A stretch of DNA of 33,280 nt from Deltaproteobacteria bacterium. GTDB taxonomy: Bacteria; Desulfobacterota; Desulfobulbia; Desulfobulbales; Desulfocapsaceae. The stretch's first letter is position 1; each line of letters begins with the position of its first letter. The DNA is taken from assembly GCA_002747805.1 (NCBI GenBank), contig PDQP01000019.1, positions 1 through 33,280 of the forward strand. The letters run 5' to 3'. The position numbers and the translations under genes are program-made. Positions 8,734-17,325 of the stretch are shown in pieces. The notes under the pieces were generated by a model that saw nothing but the letters and a program-made list of their open reading frames with translations, was not told the origin of the DNA and ran no database searches.

Positions 8734-9799
8734 TGCGGAGGAGCTTTATAATTCAAACATCTTGATTGTGGATGACAACGTTTCCAATATCGTACTGCTG
8801 GAATCCCTGCTGGAAGATGCCGGTTATAAAAACTGCGTTTCCACCACCGATCCCAGAAAGGTGGAATCGCTTTGTGCAAACCATGATTTTGATCTGATTC
8901 TGCTGGATGTCCGTATGCCGTATTTAAGCGGCATTGAGGTTATATATCTGCTGAAGGAGCAGGTTGAGAGAGATTTTATTCCCATTTTGGTTATGACCGC
9001 CCAAACCGACCTAAAGACCAAAAGGGATGCCCTGGAAGCCGGTGCCAAGGATTTTTTGACCAAGCCGTTTGAGAATTGGGAGGTATTGCTCCGGATCAAG
9101 AATATGCTGGAGACCAAGTATTTTTACCGGCGGCAGGTGATCCGGGCTGATGTTCTGGAAAATGAGGTGAAGCGGCGTACTCTGGATCTGCGTGAGGCCC
9201 AGCTTGAGATTGTTCTCAGCCTTGGCCGGGTGAGCAAGTACCGGGACAGCGATACCGGCAATCACTTGCTCAGGATGAGTAAAATCACTGAGCTTATGGC
9301 CCGCTCGCTTGGTTTTAGCGATCATAAATGTGAGCTTTTTCTATATGCCAGCCCCATGCACGATGTGGGTAAGGTCGCCATTCCCGACGCGGTTTTATTG
9401 AAGAAGGGAGCGCTTGATGAGGACGAATGGAAAATTATGCGGAGCCATACCTGGCTTGGCGCCGAGATTCTGGGTAGTTATGATTCTGATATTATGCGGC
9501 TGGCCTCGGAAATGGCCCTTTATCACCACGAAAAATGGGACGGCACCGGTTATCCCCACGGCCTAAGTGGTGAAAACATACCCGTTTCGGCCAGAATCGT
9601 TGCTTTAAGCGATGTATTTGATGCCCTGACCTCAAAGCGTCCATATAAGGAGGCCTGGCCGGTCGAGGATGCGGTGGAATTTTTGAAAGCCCAATCCGGC
9701 AGACATTTTGACCCCGCCCTGCTGAAGATTTTTTTGGATAACCTGCCCGATGTAATAGGATTGATTACCAGAAATCCTGATGCCAAAACAAGGAAATAG
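8726..9799 (+). CDS. Response regulator with HD-GYP domain (putative c-di-GMP phosphodiesterase)
   Basis: REC: ILIVDDNVSN..LILLDVRMP..VMTAQ..KPF. HD-GYP: SPMHDVGKVAIPD..HHEKWDGTGYPHGL. Start at internal ATG overlaps the kinase 3' end. Confidence 0.93.
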   Translation: MHNAEELYNSNILIVDDNVSNIVLLESLLEDAGYKNCVSTTDPRKVESLCANHDFDLILLDVRMPYLSGIEVIYLLKEQVERDFIPILVMTAQTDLKTKRDALEAGAKDFLTKPFENWEVLLRIKNMLETKYFYRRQVIRADVLENEVKRRTLDLREAQLEIVLSLGRVSKYRDSDTGNHLLRMSKITELMARSLGFSDHKCELFLYASPMHDVGKVAIPDAVLLKKGALDEDEWKIMRSHTWLGAEILGSYDSDIMRLASEMALYHHEKWDGTGYPHGLSGENIPVSARIVALSDVFDALTSKRPYKEAWPVEDAVEFLKAQSGRHFDPALLKIFLDNLPDVIGLITRNPDAKTRK

Positions 9800-9936
9800 G
9801 TGGGTGCTGGATGTCGACAATACGTGCAACCTTTTTCCAGGTGAAGAATTCCAGTGGTGTCAAGCCGTTTGAAACTTTTTTGGTGTGATGTTTAATAAAA
9901 AGATATTATCGTTTCCTCCTTGGATCTTTTTGATAT

Positions 9937-10596
9937 CTAGCCGCCCGTTCCTGTAAGAGTAGCGATAATGGTTTCACCGGCCTTTACCTTCTGGCCGATT
10001 TTCACTAGAACCCTGGCGGAACAGGGAAGATACAAGTCCACCCGGGAGCCGAACCTGATCAGGCCGTATCTGCGTCCAGCCTTTACTTCATCGCCCTGCT
10101 CAAGCCAGCAGACGATTCTTCTGGCGATAAGCCCCGCCACCTGAACAAAGGCAAGTTTCTGGCCGTTTTCAGCCGTCATCACCACGCCGCAATATTCATT
10201 ATGGTCGGCGGCTTTTTCGGTATCTGCCGAGTAAAACCTGCCGGGACGGTAAATTATTTTTTCTACCTTGCCGTTTATCGGAATCCGGTTGACATGAACA
10301 TTGAAAATATTCATAAAAATAGATACCTTGATCGCCTTTTGGCCGGTAAATCCTGCATCCTCTACCTCATCAGCCACAATGATTTGGCCGTCTGCCGGGC
10401 AGATAATATTTCCATCACCTGCCGGCACAAATCTTTCCGGATCCCTGAAAAACCAGGTAATAAAAAAGGCAGCCAGTACGGCAATGGCCGTCAGGTAATA
10501 CCAGCCGATTATAGCAAAAATAACCGCCAGAAAAGCGGCGGCGGCGATGAATGGACAGCCCTCATGGGCAATGGGAATCTTTGGTTTTAACATCAT
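9937..10596 (-). CDS. psd: Phosphatidylserine decarboxylase, short soluble-type proenzyme
   Basis: RDPER..P..G.I.CPADGQI, FMNIFNVHVNRIP, C-terminal RFGSRVDLYLP maturation region. Confidence 0.92.
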   Translation of the reverse strand: MMLKPKIPIAHEGCPFIAAAAFLAVIFAIIGWYYLTAIAVLAAFFITWFFRDPERFVPAGDGNIICPADGQIIVADEVEDAGFTGQKAIKVSIFMNIFNVHVNRIPINGKVEKIIYRPGRFYSADTEKAADHNEYCGVVMTAENGQKLAFVQVAGLIARRIVCWLEQGDEVKAGRRYGLIRFGSRVDLYLPCSARVLVKIGQKVKAGETIIATLTGTGG

Positions 10597-10601
10597 ATCC
10601 T

Positions 10602-11087
10602 CTATTTGCTGGTGCCGCCCCTGGACATGGCGATAATGCCGGTGCGGACAATTTCCTTGATGCCGATGGGACGCAAAATATCAATCATCGCCTTGATTTT
10701 GGACGCTGAACCAGTTACTTCAACTGCATAGCTTTTGGGGCTGACATCGACAACCTTGCCCCGGAAAATATCTATCACCCTTAAAACCTCGGCTCTGGTG
10801 GCGGCCTCAGCCTTGACCCTGATCAGCACCATCTCCCGCTCGACATATTTATTTTCGCAGATGTCGGATACCTTGATGACATTGATCAGTTTATGGAGCT
10901 GCTTGGTTATCTGCTCAATAATTGCATCATCGCCTCTGGTTACGAGGGTCAGGCAGGAGACTTCCGGGTCAAGGGTCTCGGCGACACAAAGGCTTTCTAT
11001 ATTAAACCCGCGGCCACTGAACAGCCCGGTAACCCGCGAGAGTACTCCGGGCTTGTTTTGCAGAAGAACGGAAATAGTATGTTTCAT
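10602..11087 (-). CDS. ilvH: Acetolactate synthase small subunit
   Basis: MKHTISVLLQNKPGVLSRVTGLFSGRGFNIESLCVAETLDPEVSCLTLVT ACT domain; 161 aa. Confidence 0.95.
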   Translation of the reverse strand: MKHTISVLLQNKPGVLSRVTGLFSGRGFNIESLCVAETLDPEVSCLTLVTRGDDAIIEQITKQLHKLINVIKVSDICENKYVEREMVLIRVKAEAATRAEVLRVIDIFRGKVVDVSPKSYAVEVTGSASKIKAMIDILRPIGIKEIVRTGIIAMSRGGTSK

Positions 11088-11108
11088 ATTTTTGCCTGTA
11101 AACCTGAA

Positions 11109-12809
11109 TTATACCAGCAGCATTTCGGTATTTGGGCTGCCGGCCGGAACCATCGGGTAAACCCCTTCTTCCCTTGCCACCACAAAATCCATAACCACCA
11201 CATTATTGATGGTCAGAGCTTCCCGAATAACCTCTTCCACCTCATCCGGCCTGGTAGCTCTAAGACCGACCGCCCCGTAGGATTTGGCCAGTTCAACAAA
11301 GTCCGGCGTAACTTCCATGACAGTAGAGGCATAACGTTTATGGTAAAAAAGCTCCTGCCACTGCCGCACCATGCCGAGATAATTGTTGTTCAGAATGACG
11401 ATTTTTACCGGACAGTTATATTGCCTGGCTGTAGCCAGTTCCTGAATGTTCATCTGGATAGAACCGTCTCCGGCAATGTCAATAACTAGCTGATCCGGAA
11501 AGGCCATTTGGGCGCCGATGGCCGCCGGCAGGCCGAAACCCATGGTGCCAAGGCCGCCGGAAGTAACAAAGCGGCGCGGCTGGTCAAACTTGAAGAACTG
11601 GGCGGCCCACATCTGGTTCTGGCCGACCTCGGTGGTAATAATGGCCTTGCCGCCGGTTAATTCATCCAGCTTTTCCACGACAAATTGAGGCTTTATCACC
11701 TTATCACTTGGCCGGTAAGTCATGGGATGGGCCTGTTCCCAGCCCCGGATGGTATCAAACCACGGCAGATGTTTCTCCGCTTCCTTAACATTGTCGGCAT
11801 TGCCTTCTGCATCAAACCAGTCATTGACGGCGACCAGAGCCTTTTTGCAATCCGCCACAATCGGGACATCAACCCTGACATTTTTGCTGATTGAGGTTGG
11901 ATCTATGTCTATATGGATAATCTTTGCCTTGGTGGCAAAGTCTTCCAGCTTGCCGGTAACCCGATCATCAAATCTGGCTCCCACCGCAATCAGCAGGTCG
12001 CATTCGGCCACCGCCATATTGGCCGTGTAACTGCCGTGCATCCCAAGCATGCCCATGGATAATTCATCATTGCCGGGAAAGGCTCCCAGCCCCATCAAGG
12101 TCATAGTAACCGGAATATTCAGGCGGCGGGCCAGCCTGGTCAGCTCCCGGCCTGCATCCGACAAAATAACCCCGCCGCCCACATAAAGAACCGGCTTTTT
12201 TGCCTTGATAATCAGCTTGCAGGCCTTAGCAATCTGCCTGTGATGCGGCAGATAATTCGGCTGATAATTGGGCATTACTACCGCTTTTTTTTCGGGATAT
12301 TTGATCATATCCCGCACTACATCCTTGGGGAGATCAACCAGCACCGGCCCCGGCCGGCCTGATCTGGCAATATGAAAGGCTTCACGCAGAATCGGCACCA
12401 ATTCGTCCTTGTCCGCCACCAGATAATTATGCTTGGTGCATGGACGGGTAATGCCGACAATATCTACTTCCTGAAAGGCATCGTTGCCGATCAGGGGACG
12501 CGGCACCTGACCGGTCAAGACCACCAGCGGAATCGAATCAAGATAGGCGGTTGCTATGCCGGTAACACCGTTGGTGGCTCCAGGGCCTGAGGTAAGAAGG
12601 GCCACGCCGACCTGGCCGCTTACCCTGGCATAGGCATCGGCGGCATGAACCGCACCCTGCTCATGACGAACCAGCACATTTTCTATCTCCGCATTCAGCA
12701 GCTCATCATAAAGATCGATCACCGCTCCGCCCGGATAACCGAAAATGGTACCAACCCCTTCTTCCTGCAGACATTTGACGATGGCCTGGCAGCCCGTTAT
12801 TTTTCCCAT
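11109..12809 (-). CDS. ilvB: Acetolactate synthase large subunit
   Basis: ThDP enzyme: GTIFGYPGGAVIDLYDEL, VRHEQGAVHAADAYAR, GDGSIQMNIQELATARQYNCPVKIVILNNNYLGMVRQWQELFY; 566 aa. Confidence 0.96.
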   Translation of the reverse strand: MGKITGCQAIVKCLQEEGVGTIFGYPGGAVIDLYDELLNAEIENVLVRHEQGAVHAADAYARVSGQVGVALLTSGPGATNGVTGIATAYLDSIPLVVLTGQVPRPLIGNDAFQEVDIVGITRPCTKHNYLVADKDELVPILREAFHIARSGRPGPVLVDLPKDVVRDMIKYPEKKAVVMPNYQPNYLPHHRQIAKACKLIIKAKKPVLYVGGGVILSDAGRELTRLARRLNIPVTMTLMGLGAFPGNDELSMGMLGMHGSYTANMAVAECDLLIAVGARFDDRVTGKLEDFATKAKIIHIDIDPTSISKNVRVDVPIVADCKKALVAVNDWFDAEGNADNVKEAEKHLPWFDTIRGWEQAHPMTYRPSDKVIKPQFVVEKLDELTGGKAIITTEVGQNQMWAAQFFKFDQPRRFVTSGGLGTMGFGLPAAIGAQMAFPDQLVIDIAGDGSIQMNIQELATARQYNCPVKIVILNNNYLGMVRQWQELFYHKRYASTVMEVTPDFVELAKSYGAVGLRATRPDEVEEVIREALTINNVVVMDFVVAREEGVYPMVPAGSPNTEMLLV

Positions 12810-12922
12810 AAATTTAACCCTTCATCCTGAAATAAATTGCCTTGATGCAGGCAAACAAAGACCTTTAACTGTCTGTATAAAGAAAAAGAGCCTGAATGTC
12901 AATCTGCAAAGGAAGCAGGGCT

Positions 12923-13171
12923 TCAGCCAAGGCTGCCCAGAAAGGCGGCAATTTTTTTTCTGGTCAGGAAAACACCGCTGAGGCGGTTTTTGCCGCTTTT
13001 GATGGCCGGGATCATTTTTATTTCATCCTGTCTTGCTCTCTTGAAATTCGGCAGTATATCCACCTCTTCAATTTCAAGCTCTGGAAACCCGTCTGCCTTG
13101 AGCTGGTGTAAATATTTTTTGGCTAACAGGCATCTGGGGCAAAATGGGGAATAATAAAGAGTAATTTTCAT
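12923..13171 (-). CDS. Glutaredoxin/thioredoxin-like small protein (CPRC active site)
   Basis: MKITLYYSPFCPRCLLAKKYL with CxxC near the N-terminus and MIPAIKSG cis-Pro-like region. Confidence 0.75.
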   Translation of the reverse strand: MKITLYYSPFCPRCLLAKKYLHQLKADGFPELEIEEVDILPNFKRARQDEIKMIPAIKSGKNRLSGVFLTRKKIAAFLGSLG

Positions 13172-13228
13172 GGCTTATCCTGCATTAATGTTTTACATAT
13201 TTTTTTGTGAGACAGGCCGGTATCAAAA

Positions 13229-14389
13229 CTAATTGTCCCTATCTACCAGTTGAAACCTGCCGCCGCGGGCCATCTTGATCAGCACTTTTTTGCCGGTAAC
13301 ATCACCTTTTTCATCAAAACTGTACGGTCCGGTCAGCCCTTCCTCATAGCTTCCCATTGACCGCAGGGTATCGGCTATCTTTTGCGGGTTGGCCGATTTG
13401 GCAATTCTTATGGCATGGCAAAGCACCATGACTGCATCATATCCTTGGGCGGCGGCAATATCCGGTTCACTGCCGTAGCGTTTGATAAAGGCCCGGCTGA
13501 ACTTGTCAACCCGAAAGTATTCATCCGCATCATCAAAAACGGTGCAGGTATAGACCTTATCGGAAACATGGTCAGGAAGGGCAAGCAGTTCCGGAGCATC
13601 GAGATTATCCGTGCCGAGAATCGACAGGGTAATCCCCTGTCTTCTGATTTCGCTGATCAAATCCGCTACCGGGGGCATAATGCCTCCTCCCAGAAAAATT
13701 GCATCAAAATCATAGTTTTCCTGCCAGTACCGGATAACGGTGACAAACTGCAACGTGGTGCCGAAGGGATCATAGCTCATCCGATCCACTATCTGCAAAC
13801 CCATCTTTTCTGCTTCCGCCTCAAAAGCGGTACTGACACTGTTGCCGTAGGCATCGTCCGACCCGTAAATCAGGATTTTTTTTAACCCCTGCTGCCGGCA
13901 AAAACGGGCGGTGTGAGAGGCCAGGACTTCATCATTGGGCAGATTTCGAAAAATCATGTCAAAACCTTGTGAGGTGAGTTCTCTGCCGGTTGAAAGCGGG
14001 GAAAGCATCAAGATACCATAGTATTGATAGGTAATGGCTGCGGCGATGGAGACATAGGAGGAATTATGACCGATTACGGCAGAAATATCGGGATTTTCCG
14101 CAAAAGCTTGAGCCGCAAGGGAGCCGTAATCCACCGAATTTTGGTCATCCTTGCGGATCACCTTGACCTTTCGCCCCAAAACGCCTCCGGCAGCATTGAT
14201 TTCATCAACGGCCATCTCAATTCCCTGCCACATTTTATTTCTTTTTTCAGCCCACGAGTCTGCCGCACCAAAGACAATATCTCCCTTTGACCGTTCAATA
14301 TGCCGGGCACGTTTTTCCGCCGGAGTATCTCCCGTTTCACATCCGGCACAAACAAATAATATCAGCAGAAAAAAGTATCGTATCTTCAT
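13229..14389 (-). CDS. LivJ-like periplasmic binding lipoprotein (branched-chain amino-acid type ABC substrate-binding protein)
   Basis: Lipobox FVCAGC. EMAVDEINAAGGVLGRKVKVIRKDDQ, GHNSSYVSIAAAITYQ, AAAQGYDAVMVL. Begins 26 bp after the NHLM ABC gene. Confidence 0.88.
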   Translation of the reverse strand: MKIRYFFLLILFVCAGCETGDTPAEKRARHIERSKGDIVFGAADSWAEKRNKMWQGIEMAVDEINAAGGVLGRKVKVIRKDDQNSVDYGSLAAQAFAENPDISAVIGHNSSYVSIAAAITYQYYGILMLSPLSTGRELTSQGFDMIFRNLPNDEVLASHTARFCRQQGLKKILIYGSDDAYGNSVSTAFEAEAEKMGLQIVDRMSYDPFGTTLQFVTVIRYWQENYDFDAIFLGGGIMPPVADLISEIRRQGITLSILGTDNLDAPELLALPDHVSDKVYTCTVFDDADEYFRVDKFSRAFIKRYGSEPDIAAAQGYDAVMVLCHAIRIAKSANPQKIADTLRSMGSYEEGLTGPYSFDEKGDVTGKKVLIKMARGGRFQLVDRDN

Positions 14390-14415
14390 TGTCGCTCCTT
14401 CCCGATATTTTCGAT

Positions 14416-17322
14416 TTATGAAATTTGCCTTTTTACAAGTTCCGCAAAGATTCCGTTTCTGTCCAAAAGTTCGTTATAGTTGCCCTGTTCAACAATTTTT
14501 CCGCCATCCATCACATAAATTCGATCGGCGTTGATAATCGTACTCAGGCGGTGGGCAATCACAACTCTGGTTACCTGAAGACGCTCAAGCGACTTGCTGA
14601 CCACGGTCTGGGTTTTGTTGTCCAAGGCAGCGGTAGCCTCATCAAGGAAGAGAATCGGCGGTCTGTTGACAATGGCCCGGGCAATGATCAGCCGCTGCCG
14701 CTGTCCGCCGGAGAGGGTACCGCCGCCGGCCGAAATCACGGTATGCATACCCATCGGCATCGCCGCAATATCCTTTTCCAGCCCGACCATGCGTGCCGCC
14801 TCTTCCGCATCGGCGAGGGTAAGCGGCGCCTGCCCGATGATGTTGGAAAAGATAGTGCCGGACATCACCTGTGAGTTTTGCAGCACCACGCCTATCTGCC
14901 TGCGCACCTCGCGGATATCCAAGCTGTCGAGGGGTTTGTTATCAAAATAGATCGTTCCCTCCTCGGCCTGTTCAAAACCCAGCAACAGCCGGAGCAGGGT
15001 TGACTTTCCCGAGCCGGAACCGCCGACAATGGCAACAAATTCTCCCGGATTGACCGTAAAGGATACATCCGTAAGCACCGGCGGCTTGTCGGCATGATAG
15101 CGGAAAGAAATATGCCTTGCTTCAATGCTCCCTTTAAGCATCCCCGGATCTTCCCGCGCTTCGTCAAATTCCGGCACGGCATCAAGAATTGGCTTCACCC
15201 TTTCCCAGAGCGGAATAATTTGAAGAGATTCGGTCACAGCCGAGGTCATGGCAAGAAAGGCACCCTGAAAGGCGCCGTAGGCGGCGACAAAGGCCAGAAA
15301 CCGACCGGTGGAAATCGGTTTTTCCCCCTGCAGCCCCTGAACCATCATATAAAAAATTGCCATCGAGGCCAGAATGGGAAAACCGGCGTTAAAGGTTACC
15401 TGAATATTTTGCAGGATACCCGCCCGAAAGGCCAGTTCTCTCTTTCGGGTAAAAATTTCCGCCCATTTGTTAAAGGCCCGCTCTTCGGTTCCCGATACCC
15501 TGAGTTTGGTAATCCCTGAGATTAACTGAAAAAGAAGTCCGGAATTTTTTCCTTCGAGTGCCATAATCTCCTTCTGCATGGCAAGCCGGCAGAGATTTAT
15601 GCTCACCGCCGCCGCAATCATAATCAGGGTGAGAGCTATGCCCAGCACGGCCATTTTGACATCATAATAAAAAAGCAGACCAAGATTAAAGACCGAAAAA
15701 AGAGAGGAAAGCACCGCCGTTACCAGCACTCCCGAAAGGGTGTCCTGAATGGCGGAAATTCCCAGCGAGCGGTTCGCCAGATCGCCGGCAGTAAAATCAC
15801 GGAAAAACGGCACCGGCAGGGAGAGCAGCCGATCCCAGACCGCCGCCTGCGTAACCCCGCCGACATAACTTTGAATGCGGAACCGGGCAAAGCCGCCGGT
15901 CAGGTCAAACAGAGCCTTGGCAACGGTACAGGAGAGCAGAATAAAGGCTATTTGCAGCATTTGTCCCTGTGATGCATCGGGGATAACGTGATCAAAAACA
16001 ATGCCGGTCATAATCGGCGTCAACAACGCCAGAAAACTGCTTACACAACCGGCAAGAAGCAGGGTGCCGCCGTCTTTGAGCCGCGACTTGATGCCCAGTT
16101 CATAAAAATCACGCAGACGTACCCTGCCAATCGGAAAAGGCCGGTAAAACATCCGGGCAGAAGGGTGCAAATTGGCGGCAACTTCACGGTTTACCCGCAC
16201 GGAAGAGCCGTCTTCAGGGTTCCGGAGCAGGTATTTTTTGGGCGATACCGGGATCAGAACCATCGGTGCCCGGTCTGCCATGCGGAAGGCCAGCAGGGGA
16301 CCGTTGTCATGATGCCACCAGTCGTCCCTGAGCAGCACCTCGCGGATGCGGAACCGGGAGGCACGGGCAATGTCCTCCGGCGAAGGCTCCCCTTTATCCC
16401 CCCGTTTCAAACGGGGCTCAACAATGGTCAGCTTTTGCAGTGAGGCCAGCATTCGGCAGGCGGTCAGCAGCGGGCGCCGGCGATCAATTTTCACCCGTTC
16501 GTCAGCATCCGGCCTGTGCAGAACATCCATAAAACCCTTGAGTGCCGCCGAATACTTTTCCCGATGCTCTTCCCGGCTTCTCTTTTGAATCGCTGCCGTC
16601 TCCTTTCGTTTGACTTCAATCTCCACGGCAATTCCCGGATAGAGGATGCGGTGGAAATTATCAAGGGCGGTAAAAAGTGCCGATATATCGGGAGGCTCCA
16701 CAGCCCGCACCCTTGCCCCCGGCTCTAGGGAGAGAAAAAGCCCGCCCGCAAGGCAGAAAAAACCCGGCTCCACTGCCGGCCACTCCGCTTTTCCCGTAAG
16801 TGTTGCCCTGCCGCCGACCAATTCAACAAGAACGTGCTCCCCCGCCGCCTTTACCGCCGTCTGCTTCGAAGAAGGAGGGCTGAGTTCGGAAGAAAGCGGA
16901 ATATAATCTTCGTCCGCCTTACCACAACGAATACCTGACATAACACCGCCTGTCCATCCGGCCAGCAGCCCGGCAAACTGAGCGACGGCCTGCCGCTCCT
17001 GCAGATGCCCGGCAAGAGTGTTGCGGTCAAGCCGCAGGAGGCGGGTTCCCCGGCCGCCCGCCGCCAGAAGCCCAAAGTCGTATTTTGAGCCGCTGCCGCA
17101 AAGAATATCGCCTGCCCGGGCGGAAAAGAGCCGACTCCTTGCCCCGGTCTGCCCATCGACCAAAACGGGAACGATAAAGACCTCGACCTTTCCCTCGCTG
17201 ATCAGCCAAAAGTCGTCCGTACCGTTCAGCAGAAGCGGTCTGTTTCCTTCGGCCTGTACCTCACGGCCACATTCCTTGAATATCTCGATTATTTCCTGTG
17301 CCTGTCTGCTCATAAACAACAC
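14416..17322 (-). CDS. NHLM-type bacteriocin-export ABC transporter ATPase/permease, non-peptidase subunit
   Basis: 968 aa with long non-C39 N-terminal region, ABC membrane domain, Walker A GGSGSGKST, LSGGQRQR, ILFLDEAT. Follows the C39-ABC gene, as in NHLM loci. Confidence 0.88.
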   Translation of the reverse strand: MLFMSRQAQEIIEIFKECGREVQAEGNRPLLLNGTDDFWLISEGKVEVFIVPVLVDGQTGARSRLFSARAGDILCGSGSKYDFGLLAAGGRGTRLLRLDRNTLAGHLQERQAVAQFAGLLAGWTGGVMSGIRCGKADEDYIPLSSELSPPSSKQTAVKAAGEHVLVELVGGRATLTGKAEWPAVEPGFFCLAGGLFLSLEPGARVRAVEPPDISALFTALDNFHRILYPGIAVEIEVKRKETAAIQKRSREEHREKYSAALKGFMDVLHRPDADERVKIDRRRPLLTACRMLASLQKLTIVEPRLKRGDKGEPSPEDIARASRFRIREVLLRDDWWHHDNGPLLAFRMADRAPMVLIPVSPKKYLLRNPEDGSSVRVNREVAANLHPSARMFYRPFPIGRVRLRDFYELGIKSRLKDGGTLLLAGCVSSFLALLTPIMTGIVFDHVIPDASQGQMLQIAFILLSCTVAKALFDLTGGFARFRIQSYVGGVTQAAVWDRLLSLPVPFFRDFTAGDLANRSLGISAIQDTLSGVLVTAVLSSLFSVFNLGLLFYYDVKMAVLGIALTLIMIAAAVSINLCRLAMQKEIMALEGKNSGLLFQLISGITKLRVSGTEERAFNKWAEIFTRKRELAFRAGILQNIQVTFNAGFPILASMAIFYMMVQGLQGEKPISTGRFLAFVAAYGAFQGAFLAMTSAVTESLQIIPLWERVKPILDAVPEFDEAREDPGMLKGSIEARHISFRYHADKPPVLTDVSFTVNPGEFVAIVGGSGSGKSTLLRLLLGFEQAEEGTIYFDNKPLDSLDIREVRRQIGVVLQNSQVMSGTIFSNIIGQAPLTLADAEEAARMVGLEKDIAAMPMGMHTVISAGGGTLSGGQRQRLIIARAIVNRPPILFLDEATAALDNKTQTVVSKSLERLQVTRVVIAHRLSTIINADRIYVMDGGKIVEQGNYNELLDRNGIFAELVKRQIS

Positions 17323-17325
17323 TTG

